A stretch of 64,000 bases of DNA from an uncultured Rubripirellula sp. (GTDB lineage: Bacteria; Planctomycetota; Planctomycetia; Pirellulales; Pirellulaceae). This document shows positions 9,127 to 18,182 of this stretch, piece by piece. A model generated the notes under the pieces. The model was not told the DNA's origin. It saw only the letters and a list, made by a program, of their open reading frames with translations, and searched no databases. The position numbers were made by a program, and so were the translations under genes. The stretch is taken from positions 62,001-126,000 of the forward strand of contig CALJHC010000010.1 of the NCBI GenBank assembly GCA_938075415.1. The letters run 5' to 3'. The first letter of the stretch is position 1; the number at the start of each line of letters is the position of its first letter.

Positions 9127-9198
9127 ACAAGAGGCCCGCTTGCAACAAGAGGCCCACTTTCAACAAGAGGCCCGTATTGAACGAGAGGCCTTGATGGT
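9127..9198. repeat. 18-bp tandem repeat, 4 copies
   Basis: Units of ACAAGAGGCCCRCTTKCA type run at 9127-9144, 9145-9162, 9163-9180 and 9181-9198, the last being degenerate. A second small array (ACTGAGATTC..., ~14 bp, 3 copies) lies at about 9317-9347. The rest of 9056-9444 shows nothing. Confidence 0.8.
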
Positions 9199-9444
9199 TC
9201 AGGAGAGTTGATACAGGTTGCGAAGTCGATGGAGGGGTGCGATTTGCAATCACTTGCCTTGACGGCGATTAGGAGTCATTATTTCAGCGAAGTTTTTTAA
9301 CTGTAACGCTTTCTACTGAGATTCTTTTACTGAGATTCCTTTACTGAGTTATGGCGTCTTTGTTGACGGTTGGTCTTTGCGTTGCAGTAGCTTTCTTCAA
9401 CCGGCTGATCAAGTTGGGTATCTGTTTTTTTGAGGAGAAGGGGT

Positions 9445-9828
9445 TTGTCGTTTTATTATGTTGAGACAACAAAAGGAGAAACAATTCTGGTTGCGGCATC
9501 AGGTGTGGTAGGTGGTTCGGCATCTAAGCCAGAGGAGACGCAAGAGATGGTCGCCAAAGAGTTGATCAATCTCTCTGAAGTCAATCAATGCCGTAAATGG
9601 TTCTCACAGGCGAAAAAGTCGAACCCTCCGAAGGTTAGCAGCTTTTGGTTGCAGCAATTCCTTCAGCACTGGTCCGGGCTAAAGGTTTCTCAGGGGGCTG
9701 TGATTGTTGCCGCTTGGGAGTGCGGGTTTGTCGTCGATCAGGATCCAGACAGTCGGACTGCTAGTGCATCGATTGGTGTTGCGATGGAAAGCATTAACGA
9801 ATTTGATTGTGGATGCGGCCATCCGTAG
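9445..9828 (+). CDS. hypothetical protein, TTG start
   Basis: The protein has about 127 residues, starting MSFYYVETTKGETILVAASG and ending FDCGCGHP. The N-terminal third looks like a beta-hairpin domain; the middle (~45-95) is amphipathic helical with KSNPPKVSSFWLQQF. The C-terminal Cys-x-Cys-x-His cluster could bind a metal, but no family is recognised. The TTG at 9445 is chosen because AGGAG (9433-9437) lies 7 nt upstream. An in-frame TTG at 9430 has no ribosome site. It is the last gene before the tRNA and element region. Confidence 0.55.
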   Translation: MSFYYVETTKGETILVAASGVVGGSASKPEETQEMVAKELINLSEVNQCRKWFSQAKKSNPPKVSSFWLQQFLQHWSGLKVSQGAVIVAAWECGFVVDQDPDSRTASASIGVAMESINEFDCGCGHP

Positions 9829-10254
9829 GGTTTAGCAATTCGTCTGACGTGGCGTTGATTTTCTTTAGCGTCTCATTCTGGTGCACTTTCGGAATAATGA
9901 TCTCTCGGCCCCCGGCCTCGAGTCGATTCATCCTTCCAATATTCACCCCGGAAATCAGACGAAGGCGTCATTGTGTTGTGGCATGGTTTTGGTTCGGACG
10001 AGGGGGCCCTAAAGGAGGCTTGAGAAACTCTTCGAGCTAATGCGAAGCGGTCACTGCGCGAAGCTGTTTCAGTTCGGGGTGGCCAACGTCGATCTGTCAG
10101 GTTTGTCGATTTCGGCTGTTTCGATGCCGCGTTTTAGAATGATTTCGGCCCAACCCGAAATCGATGTAGAGGCCAACTCGCTCGGGGGCAACACCTCTTG
10201 CACGCTTGACCAGCAACGGATCAAGCGGTTTCTACGAGTCAGTCGGTGACTGAG
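9829..10254. other. non-coding stretch before tRNA-Glu
   Basis: No credible gene is visible in these 426 bp. A frame at 10040-10249 is open but lacks a ribosome site and recognisable content. No repeat was found. Confidence 0.45.
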
Positions 10255-10327
10255 TACCCCCTAGCAGAGTCGAACTGCTGTTTCTGGACTGAGAATCCAG
10301 CGTCCTGGGCCACTAGACGAAGGGGGC
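10255..10327 (-). tRNA. tRNA-Glu (anticodon CTC)
   Basis: Read on the minus strand, the 73-nt cloverleaf has a 7-bp acceptor (GCCCCCT with AGGGGGT, one G-U), a D arm with GTCTAGTGGCCCAGGAC, and an anticodon stem CTGGA/TCCAG closing loop TTCTCAG (anticodon CTC, decoding GAG). The T arm is AGCAG-TTCGACT-CTGCT. The 3' CCA is not encoded. The D-loop and acceptor match the bacterial tRNA-Glu pattern. Confidence 0.95.
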
Positions 10328-11131
10328 TGAGGTTTTATTGTTCCTATCCTCGATCTTTTTGCAACGAAAGTCCGGTAATTCTCGCTCACGTTTCGTATCT
10401 AGTTCGATGGTGCAGTTGATCATTCCGAATAATCCACATCAGCGTCTCACGCTAAGGGGGCTTTCAGTTTCAGGAGAATTCAGCGGCATGACACCAACGG
10501 CACGGTGTAAGTTGATTCCTGCCGCCGGGTGACGTCATAAGGAACTGGGCTGGCGGTGATGCATCCACCTGGGGGTCGTTGTGCTTTAACTTCGAGGGTA
10601 AATCTTACCTTGGAGGCGTTGCCCGGCCGTGAAAAATCAATCGATGCAACAAACATCGGCTTGGTTAGTTGGCACGGTGGTCCGCTTTCGCTGACCAATT
10701 GGACTTTGCAGATTGAAGCCACGGCGAAGGTTCTTTATGAGCTTCTCTGCCTGACCCTGCCCCGTGGGAGCAAGCCTGATGGCCGGTGTAGGCGTGGGAG
10801 GGGGCCTACAAAGAAACACACCTCACGACGAAAACCATCCTCTCAAAAGATATTTTCCCCGGACACATCGAAAAAATCTGGCTCACGACACTCTTGTAAG
10901 AACGGTGGCAAGAGGAAAGGACGTGCGTGAGCGATGGAGATGGTCTGTCAGGCGGTTAGTAACGAACAATTTGAAGAATGGGAGGACGAAGAACCACGGG
11001 TTCCCTGCTATAACCAAGCCCAGCCCCGGCAACGATGGGAGCTTCCTTGGGGGAACCACAAGAACCGGACCCCATCGGCTTCCATCGAGTCTCGGCAGAA
11101 TTGGGCGGTGAGGGAGTGTGGGATTCTGAAC
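10328..11131. other. stretch between tRNA-Glu and the mobile-element genes
   Basis: These 804 bp contain several overlapping open frames (for example 10556-10930 and 10764-11111) that are rich in Arg, Gly and Pro and have no recognisable domain. The composition shifts toward G/C from about 10.5 kb, so the left end of the imported element may lie here. No terminal inverted or direct repeat was found. Confidence 0.4.
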
Positions 11132-11518
11132 ATGAATCATCGGTATGCTCAGCCGACCCATGAAGCGGTGGTCAAGTTCAGCGAGATTCGCACGATCCCA
11201 GAGTTTTGGGAATTCCATGAAAAGCTACGACGGCAAGCAGGCTACTTCGCCACGACAAGGGCGGTGGAACTGGCCGTTTACTTCGTGCGGGAGATCGAAC
11301 GAAACAATCTGATCCATCTGCATCTGCTCATCAGAACCAGCATGGATGATCCGGCAGACGTGTTGGGGAAGATCGTGCAGAAGGCCAGCGGAACTATGGC
11401 GGAATTGGCCCATTGTGAGAACATCCGGTCGGTGGCCGCCATCGCAAGAGCGACGGGACTATCGAGGCCCACCATCTACGACGTGTTGAAGACCGAGCCG
11501 GCGTTGCAAAAAAACTAA
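11132..11518 (+). CDS. mobile-element protein with HUH-like motif and C-terminal helix-turn-helix
   Basis: The 128-residue product has two readable motifs. EIERNNLIHLHLLIR (54-68) resembles motif 2 of HUH replication/relaxase proteins, with His62 and His64 on a strand after an acidic residue. The segment 102-120 (AAIARATGLSRPTIYDVLK) looks like the helix-turn-helix found in serine recombinases, and also contains a Y-x-x-x-K (Tyr116, Lys120) as in HUH catalytic sites. The upstream HUH motif 1 is not visible, so it may be a truncated Rep or a regulator derived from one. The same frame stays open back to 10934, so the start is uncertain. A terminator follows at 11556. Confidence 0.5.
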   Translation: MNHRYAQPTHEAVVKFSEIRTIPEFWEFHEKLRRQAGYFATTRAVELAVYFVREIERNNLIHLHLLIRTSMDDPADVLGKIVQKASGTMAELAHCENIRSVAAIARATGLSRPTIYDVLKTEPALQKN

Positions 11519-11555
11519 TTCGGAAATTCCGAAGTGTTTCCCTCCTGCGAGTTCC

Positions 11556-11597
11556 GCCCCCCTAGCCTCCCTATCGGCTAAGGGGGCTTCTTTTTTT
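11556..11597 (+). terminator. intrinsic terminator directly before the recombinase
   Basis: The stem is GCCCCC/GGGGGC (11556-11561 with 11582-11587) plus TAGCC/GGCTA (11563-11567 with 11576-11580), with one mismatch and an 8-nt loop. It is followed by TTCTTTTTTT. The hairpin ends only 12 nt before the ATG at 11600. Confidence 0.85.
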
Positions 11598-11599
11598 GT

Positions 11600-13537
11600 A
11601 TGGACGATGAAACCAGACCGATGACCCATAACGACAACTTCCCAGCGGGACGGATCGCCGGATTGATCCGAGTCTCGACCGACAAGCAGGACAATGACCG
11701 ACAGAAGAAATCATTCAGCCGGTTCCAGACGCAGCACAAGCTGCAAATCGCTCCCATGTTCGAGGACGTGGGGTCCAGAGACAAAGCCGACAAGCGGGAG
11801 CAGTTCCAACTGCTGCTCGATATGGTGCGGAACGAAATGCTTGACTGGATCGTGGTCGAGTCGCAGTACCGCTTCGGAACCAGTGGGCCGCATGAATGGG
11901 GCGAGTTCCTTTCGACTCTCCGCAAGGGCGGCTGCCGGTTGTGGTCGATCATCGAGAACCGTTGTCTCTCTGATGAAGACGACACCACCGTGCTGACCAC
12001 CACGGTCAATTCACTGGCTTCCCGACGAGAGCAGAAGGTAAAGGCCGACCGGGATTAGTCCAAGAAGATCGTGCAGGCCAAGGCCGGCGAATGGACGGGC
12101 GGCCCGGTTCCCTACAGTCTGGATGTCGTGTGCATGAGCGGCAAGAAGATCAAGTGGCGAGTGGTCATCGAAGGGTGGAGCCACCGCTTGAAGGTCTGCC
12201 CGGATGGGAAGGAAGAACGGTTCGACGGCAAAGATAACTTCCCAGCGAAAGAACGGAACGACAAGTTCTATCTGGCTCCGTCGATCCGCACCGAACGCTT
12301 GGAGGCGGCGAGAAAAATCTTTGAGTGGTATGCGACTGAAACCATCAGCTTCAACAAGATTGCCGTGCGGCTGAAAGAGATGGAGGTCGATCCAGTGCGA
12401 GCCGGGGCATGGTCAAGCGGCTTCGTCAGCAAGTTGCTGTTCAATCCGGTTTACATCGGTCTGCCGGCCTACAACAAACGCTCCAACAGCCGGTTTAGCG
12501 AGTTCGTCGAGGGCGAATACCGAACGGCTCCCTGAAAGAAGAACGGCGACAGCATCAATGGTCGCCAGCGTGAACCGGATGATTGGATTCAACCTGATGA
12601 ACCCGTCTTCGACGTAATCGTGCCGCTGGACGTGTGGGAGAAGGTTCAAGAAAAGATGAACGACCGGGAAGTTCACAAAAAGACCAACCGTGGTGACGCT
12701 CACTGGTTGTCTGGGTTGCTCTACTGCGGCAAGTGTGGCGAGAAAATGTCAGGCGACAAAGCCTGCCACGACTACATCTGCAAGACTTACAAGGTCAACG
12801 GGAAGAAGAACGAAAGCGGCTGCCAGTGCTTCCGTGTTCCCAACGCCGAAATCGAGCCGATCTTAGAATGCTACTTTGAAGAAGTCGGCCATCGGTTGAA
12901 TGTGATGGTGGCTGCCGACCAGAACTCATCGCTGGTCCATGCTCTGTTCACCGAGAGTTGGATGAAGGAGTGCGAACTGCACTACGTCTACATGAAGATG
13001 ACCGACTTCATCACGGCCAATCTCGCCCAAGGCATTCACTACATCGACGATAGCGAAGTCATCATCGACCAAGACACGATGGATGTGTATGGCGAGATCA
13101 CGCTGGAAGAAATCTACAACGAAGCCTACGCCAGCAACGCCAAGATGCTGCAAGAGAAACTGGCCGAGAAGGAAGCCGAGTTCGACCGCCTGTTCGAGCG
13201 ATACAAGTCATTGAAGACCGAGATGGCAAGAGAACGGGCCGACGCCGAAATGGGGATGATCGAAGTCGAGATCAAGAAGTTGAAAGGTCAGTTGGAACCG
13301 CTGGTCGAACAGTATCACGAAGTTCTGGATGAATCGAAGCGACTGGCCGCCGCCTACGAGTCAGCCTTGGAAACCGTGAAGGGCAACGAGAACCGCCGCA
13401 AGGGGGAAGTCGTTCGTCAGTTGATCGACAAAATGATCTGCCGCTTCGACGACGACAGCCGGGAACTGATCGACGTGGAGATCATCCCCAAAACCGGCCA
13501 TCCGTGGAGTTCACAACGAAACTACGGCACAACATAG
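11600..13537 (+). pseudogene. large serine recombinase, broken by two in-frame stops
   Basis: One reading frame of 646 codons carries TAG at 12056-12058 (codon 153) and TGA at 12533-12535 (codon 312), with no frameshift. The N-terminal resolvase domain (~18-150) has IRVSTDKQ with catalytic Ser26, then ESQYRFGTSGPHEWGEF. The 'recombinase' DNA-binding domain follows (~160-320). Next come a zinc ribbon beginning YCGKCGEKM with later Cys residues (~375-415), a long coiled coil (~515-605) and a C-terminal RRKGEVVRQLID segment. This is the layout of large serine integrases, which recombine attP/attB or excise elements. Both stops fit single C-to-T changes (CAG to TAG, CGA to TGA; inference). Met at codon 8 is an alternative start. 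Confidence 0.9.
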
Positions 13538-13671
13538 CTTTGCATCTTTCCACTTCCAGTCTCGATGCCTGTCTTGAGTGGGGCAGACGTTCGGTCCTTT
13601 CACGCTTACGGTTGGCTTTGCGGACGGTTGACCAACTGAAAGGAATTGCATTCAGGAAAATGCAAGCTGGT

Positions 13672-14154
13672 CTAGTTTGTGTTTTGGCTACCTTCGTGTC
13701 GTTCTATTTCAAGCAATCTCCGCTTCCGCTCGATACCCCATCGGTAACCACCCAGTTCTCCGTTGCTGCGAATCACACGATGGCAGGGTATGAAGAACGC
13801 GATGGAGTTTGCGCCACACGCGTTCGCTACTGCTCTTGCTGCGGTGGGTCTACCGATGCGATGGGCAATGTCAAGATATGTTCGCACTTGGCCGACTGGG
13901 ATCTGCAGCAGTTCGGTCCAGATTGTGATTTGAAAAGAAGTGCCATTTAGAACCAAGGGCAGGTTGTTCATCCAATGCAGGTTCTGGAGACTATTTATGG
14001 CTTCCAGCAGATCTGGGTTTTTGATCTCTGGATGACTCGGAGACCCCTTCTCTGATTGGGTTATAGAATGGTCACCAAAGGAAATCGCAGAAATACCAAG
14101 CTGACTGAGGTAAACCGCGGCAGGTCCTATCTGAGTGGCAACTGTAAGCTTCAT
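13672..14154 (-). CDS. ogt: methylated-DNA--protein-cysteine methyltransferase
   Basis: The 160-residue protein removes O6-alkyl groups from guanine by irreversible transfer to a cysteine. The active site IPCHRVI is intact, followed by the NGELGGYRWGIERKRRLL segment. The helix-turn-helix (GQVRTYLDIAHRIGRPTAARAVANA) supplies the DNA-binding helix and arginine finger. The start at 14154 gives the length usual for Ogt. The frame stays open to 14340, but those extra residues look non-coding. It lies downstream of a DUF1805 gene on the same strand, with 220 bp between. It marks resumption of chromosome-like sequence after the element. Confidence 0.9.
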   Translation of the reverse strand: MKLTVATQIGPAAVYLSQLGISAISFGDHSITQSEKGSPSHPEIKNPDLLEAINSLQNLHWMNNLPLVLNGTSFQITIWTELLQIPVGQVRTYLDIAHRIGRPTAARAVANACGANSIAFFIPCHRVIRSNGELGGYRWGIERKRRLLEIERHEGSQNTN

Positions 14155-14374
14155 GATGGTCGGTCGGATCACGTTGGATGGATCAACGTCAGTTAAGCGT
14201 TTGCACTGCCGTGCTTCGATTGGGGTGGTATGCGATAAAGAGGATCTGGGAATGCGGCGAACACGCCTTGAGTCAGTTTGTCGATGAGAACCAGACCACT
14301 CTTGGCACCAATAGAATTCTACTTCGCAATGTTGAAGCACTTGGTAAGGTAGAGCTCGTAAGCAACTTGGCGAT

Positions 14375-14713
14375 CTACTTCGAGGCTTGAAGCATCATTT
14401 CCACCGCCTCGTTACCTAGCATTCCGATGCGAATTCCAGCTTGTTCTGCTTTTGGGGTAAGCCCAACGATTTTGGAGTCAAGCAAGTCCTCGGGGTCAAC
14501 GAGTGGGCGTTGCGGAGTTCCCTTTGCGATGGCGATTGCCTGACCAAATTCCCCCGCGGTTTGGAGATCATAGATACCGCAGCCGACGATTCCATAAGGG
14601 GTCATGATCGCACAGTACTGACCACCGATCCAGCGATGGCTCAGGCCGTTTGCGCATCCGTTTTTAAAATCCATCGGTTTAGTGACACTTTGTGGAAGGA
14701 TGTCGTTCATCAC
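14375..14713 (-). CDS. DUF1805 (YunC-like) protein
   Basis: The 112-residue protein matches the DUF1805 pattern: a short N-terminal strand region, then GGQYCAIMTPYGIVGCGIYDL, AIAIAKGTPQRPLVDPEDLLDSKIVGLT and a C-terminal IGMLGNEAVEMM. In the family, as in Bacillus YunC, the fold is known but the function is not. It is probably a small cytoplasmic alpha/beta protein. It may be cotranscribed with ogt. Confidence 0.8.
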   Translation of the reverse strand: MMNDILPQSVTKPMDFKNGCANGLSHRWIGGQYCAIMTPYGIVGCGIYDLQTAGEFGQAIAIAKGTPQRPLVDPEDLLDSKIVGLTPKAEQAGIRIGMLGNEAVEMMLQASK

Positions 14714-15089
14714 AATGTTCTCGTTGGGGGATGGATGCGTCTGGCAGCCGTTTGGGTAACCCTAACGGGGCTAGTGCTTTGGGAAAAAAGGATTCTTTTG
14801 TTCGGATTTTTCAATCTGAGCAAGCTTTGCAGGCTTCAAGAAATGTTAGCGGAATCATAACCGGAAATGTGTTGGAAGGTTACAATTCGTCGATGGAGAG
14901 TCCCGATGAAAGATTGGCTTTTTTCTCTGTCGTTTCAGGCCAATAAAACTCACCGTTTGTTCATCTCTGTGGGGGTTGGATGGTCCGGTGCTGTTTCCAA
15001 CTGAAGGGATTTCGGCAAGAATGGGTACCGTGTCGAACGAAGTGTGATGATGACGCAACGTTGATTTTCCTCAAACTTAAAAAAAATAG
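14714..15089. other. divergent intergenic region
   Basis: These 376 bp separate the divergent DUF1805 and UxaE-like genes and should hold both promoters. An A-rich run (15079-15086) lies just upstream of the latter start. No repeat or palindrome stood out. Confidence 0.45.
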
Positions 15090-16340
15090 ATGAATCCCAT
15101 AGAGCGATTTTCGTTTGGTGTTGGAGACCGGTTTGCTCATCAGGCCAAGGCACAGTTGCGCGCTTTTCAGAAACTCGCGGTGGATGGAACTCATGTCGCC
15201 CCGGTTTGGAACAAATCAAATCGCGAGCACACCTTTGTCGGTTCGGTTCCTCAAAGTGTATTCGACGCGGCGAAAGTGGCCATCGAGGAGCTGGAGTGGA
15301 CAGATCCTTGGTACGTCGACGCTGATCACATTCAGTTGGCCACCGTGGATCAGTACCTGTCCTGCTCTGATTTCTTCACCATTGACGTTGCGGACTCCAT
15401 TGGAAAGGACCCGGAACCGGGTGCTATTGAAGCGTTTGTTAATCGACATCCGGAATTGATTGGGACCCACTCAATTGATGGTGTCAGTGAGCCGATGACC
15501 ATCGCGCAATCGGATGTTGAGTCGGTGGCGGCTACCTATCTTCTCGCGGTGCGTGAGGCAGGCGAAATTTACCGGCATATCTTGTCCACCAAGGGTGAGA
15601 ACGGTTTCATCCCGGAGGTATCGATGGATGAAACCGATTCCCCGCAGACGCCTCCGGAGCTGTTGATTATCCTTGCCGCATTAGCGGATGAGGGCGTGCA
15701 GTTGCAGACGATTGCCCCCAAATTCACCGGGCGATTCAACAAGGGCGTTGACTATGTTGGGGACTTGGCACAATTCGAGAAAGAATTCAATGACGATCTT
15801 GCGGTGATCGCGCATGCGATCCAGACGTATGGACTGCCATCGAATTTAAAACTCAGTGTGCATAGTGGCAGCGATAAGTTCAGTCTGTATCCCATTATTC
15901 GCCGTGCCTTGGCCGCAACAGGTGCTGGAGTTCATTTAAAGACTGCGGGAACAACCTGGCTTGAGGAATTGATCGGTCTGGCTGAAGCTGGTGGAGACGG
16001 GCTTGAGTTGGCAAAGGAAATCTATGCGTATTCATATGAGCACGTTGACGAACTTTGCGCACCCTATGCCTCGGTGATCGATATTGATCAATCGCAGTTA
16101 CCCGATGCTCAGACTGTCGCACAGTGGTCCGGCAAACAACTGGCAAATGCGATTCGACACGTACCTGATCATGCCGAATTCAACGCTAACGTCAGACAGC
16201 TTCTGCATGTTTCCTTCAAGGTGGCTGCCAAGGCAGGGGATCGTTACACCGACCTGCTGAAGAAACACGAAGAAATCGTTTCCAATGAGGTAACAAAAAA
16301 TATTTACGAACGACATCTCAGGCCGCTTTTCATCGGTTGA
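15090..16340 (+). CDS. tagaturonate epimerase-family protein (UxaE-like)
   Basis: The 416-residue protein begins with a segment I associate with the tagaturonate epimerase family: GVGDRFAHQAKAQLRAF, then HVAPVWNKSNREH and DADHIQL. Those enzymes interconvert tagaturonate and fructuronate in hexuronate (pectin-type) breakdown. LSVHSGSDKFSLYPIIRR in the second half suits a sugar-acid-binding TIM-type barrel. The protein lacks a signal peptide, so it is cytoplasmic. No other uronate gene lies beside it, so the pathway role is inferred from family only. The start follows an A-rich leader without a strong Shine-Dalgarno. Confidence 0.75.
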   Translation: MNPIERFSFGVGDRFAHQAKAQLRAFQKLAVDGTHVAPVWNKSNREHTFVGSVPQSVFDAAKVAIEELEWTDPWYVDADHIQLATVDQYLSCSDFFTIDVADSIGKDPEPGAIEAFVNRHPELIGTHSIDGVSEPMTIAQSDVESVAATYLLAVREAGEIYRHILSTKGENGFIPEVSMDETDSPQTPPELLIILAALADEGVQLQTIAPKFTGRFNKGVDYVGDLAQFEKEFNDDLAVIAHAIQTYGLPSNLKLSVHSGSDKFSLYPIIRRALAATGAGVHLKTAGTTWLEELIGLAEAGGDGLELAKEIYAYSYEHVDELCAPYASVIDIDQSQLPDAQTVAQWSGKQLANAIRHVPDHAEFNANVRQLLHVSFKVAAKAGDRYTDLLKKHEEIVSNEVTKNIYERHLRPLFIG

Positions 16341-16754
16341 TAACCATCAGTTGAAGTGCTGGTTCGTCAAATTACCTGCGAGGTAAACGGACAAGCTCTT
16401 CTCCAATTTGGAATCTTTACCCGTCGGGTCAGGCACGATCTTGGCTCGCCCGAAGGTTACGTTCGCGGTGTGCTCACGACAAACGCGAGGAAGGTTTGGA
16501 TTTCGAAGGTGGTCCCGGGCCAACACCAGATGAGTTCGGTTTCTCTTTGGGGCTTCGTATTGAGAACACAGTTCGGCTCAGGATTGTTTGTCCATCGTGC
16601 ATTGGTCAGCTAGTCCGATCGTTCCCTTGGGTATGCGTGGAGCGGTGGCCAAGGCAATGAGGGTTGCTTTTGTACTGACCGCTTGCAACTCGGCTGAGTA
16701 GGGTGGTGAGGTTTTCAAGCTGGGAGGAAGCAAGCATGCGTCGATTTGAGTCCT
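16341..16754. other. non-coding stretch between convergent genes
   Basis: These 414 bp lie between the 3' ends of the UxaE-like and DUF1552 genes. No gene, terminator hairpin with T tract, or repeat was recognised. Confidence 0.5.
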
Positions 16755-18095
16755 TTAAAGTGTGTTCAGCGGTTTCTTAGCATCCCCAAACTTACTGAGG
16801 CTGCTGCCCATTCGATTGGCAATGGAAATGTAGAGACTGCAGAGTTTTCGATCTTCATCTGCCGATTCCGAGTAATCAAGAACCCGACCGGTCTCCAGTT
16901 TTTGATCCAGTCCACCGGCTAATAAAAGGGGAACACGGGTGGAATCATGGCGACTTCCAGACCACATGTTGTTGACGAACATGAGGCATGAGTGATCGAG
17001 GACAGTACCGTCCGCTTCTTGCATTGAATCCAATTTGCCAGCCAAGTAAGCGTATTGTTCACAATAGAATCTGGAGATTTTTTCCCAGTCCTCCGAGGTG
17101 TCATTGTGTGAGGCGGAATGATGGGCATTTCGTACACCAAGGAAAGGATAGAACAGTCCTGAGATGTCACGACACAGAAGCAGACTTGCGAATCTTGTTC
17201 TGTCGGTTTGGAGTGCCAATGCTACGATGTCACACATCAAACGCATGTGCTCTCGTATATCCTCCGGCAGTCCATTTTCTGGTCGAGACATCATCGCAGG
17301 TGAAGTGCCCGTTTGGACGCTGCGCTGCTTTGCTTTTTCTTGTCCATCCCGCATTTTATCACTGCGTTTTTCCACCTCCCTGACGCTGGACAAGAATTCA
17401 TCGAGCTTGACGCGATCGGCCTGGCCGACCGACCGGCGGATATCTGCCGCATGTTCGCTGACTCGATCCAGAATACTTTTGTTACGTCGGCTGCCTTGGT
17501 TGTCGAACAGGCTGTCGAAGGCGAGCGATGGATAGACTTCCATGGGGACCGGGGAGGTCGCATTTTGCCAAGAGATATGGGAGCTGTAAGCCATCGAGAA
17601 GTTGGTTTCGTGGTAGCCGGTGATTGGCTGTTCACAACCCAACACCATGCTGGGGACAGTGGTTTCTTGTCCAAGCTGATTGGCGAGCAATTGATCGATG
17701 CTGATTCCACCTTTGAGTTCGGCACCTTTTTGAAGTGCCGCACCTGAGAGGATATTTCCGGTTTGTCCGGGGTGAATTCCGACCCCATTTGCATTCTGGT
17801 TGAAGAGGCCTTGTACGACGTTCAGTTTCTCTTTGATTGGATCAAGGGGCATCAGGCTCTTGCCCAAAAGCATTTCCTTTCCGCGACCCTTGGCCCACCA
17901 ATGAGCCGTATGCACACCACAGGCCATGAAAAGAACTGCAAAGCGTTGTGGGTAAAGTTCAATGTCTGATTCGTTCCGTTTTTCCATTCCCCAAACCGAG
18001 CGAGATTCCATCCAAGGAAGTGCGATGGTGGTTCCCGCTCCTTTTAGCAGAGTTCGGCGGTCGATTCTTGCGCTGCGGGTCCGGTGTGCGGTCAT
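16755..18095 (-). CDS. Tat-exported DUF1552 protein
   Basis: The 446-residue protein starts with a twin-arginine signal (DRRTLLKGAGTTIALPW, Arg13-Arg14). The DUF1552 body contains GVHTAHWW, LNVVQGLFNQ, GIHPGQTGNILSG and SIDQLLANQLG. DUF1552 proteins occur in planctomycetes and relatives, almost always beside a DUF1592-type cytochrome gene as here, and their function is unknown. The overall layout recalls the DUF1501/sulfatase-like alkaline-phosphatase superfamily, but no catalytic set is assigned. It lies 87 bp downstream of the cytochrome gene on the same strand, so one operon is likely. Export in folded form suggests a cofactor or a partner in the periplasm. Confidence 0.9.
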   Translation of the reverse strand: MTAHRTRSARIDRRTLLKGAGTTIALPWMESRSVWGMEKRNESDIELYPQRFAVLFMACGVHTAHWWAKGRGKEMLLGKSLMPLDPIKEKLNVVQGLFNQNANGVGIHPGQTGNILSGAALQKGAELKGGISIDQLLANQLGQETTVPSMVLGCEQPITGYHETNFSMAYSSHISWQNATSPVPMEVYPSLAFDSLFDNQGSRRNKSILDRVSEHAADIRRSVGQADRVKLDEFLSSVREVEKRSDKMRDGQEKAKQRSVQTGTSPAMMSRPENGLPEDIREHMRLMCDIVALALQTDRTRFASLLLCRDISGLFYPFLGVRNAHHSASHNDTSEDWEKISRFYCEQYAYLAGKLDSMQEADGTVLDHSCLMFVNNMWSGSRHDSTRVPLLLAGGLDQKLETGRVLDYSESADEDRKLCSLYISIANRMGSSLSKFGDAKKPLNTL

Positions 18096-18182
18096 GGTTC
18101 AGTTTGGTGAATGGAATCTCGATGCTGGCTTGGAAGCCACTGGACAGGTCGTAACGAAAAAAAAGGCGAGGTTGAGGTGATC

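Larger units (their letters stand above)
11132..13537. mobile_element. decayed serine-recombinase element (ends not found)
   Basis: A small HUH/HTH-type gene and a large serine recombinase lie together in a block whose third codon positions are clearly richer in G and C than those of flanking genes. The recombinase carries two stops. The block sits between tRNA-Glu and an intact ogt gene. I could not find a duplicated target or inverted repeats, so the limits given are just the gene limits. Cargo genes are absent. Confidence 0.55.

Noticed and set aside
10556-11111. Overlapping open frames (124 and 115 codons) left of the HUH-like gene
   Set aside because: Both are Arg/Gly/Pro-rich in G/C-rich DNA, overlap each other in different frames, and lack ribosome sites or motifs.
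13538-13671. Attachment-site duplication of tRNA-Glu sequence right of the recombinase
   Set aside because: I compared the tRNA 3' and anticodon segments with this stretch by eye and found no matching run long enough to call.
14155-14340. 62-codon N-terminal extension of the Ogt gene
   Set aside because: The extra sequence does not resemble an Ada-type N-domain, has no ribosome site, and the shorter form matches the family length.
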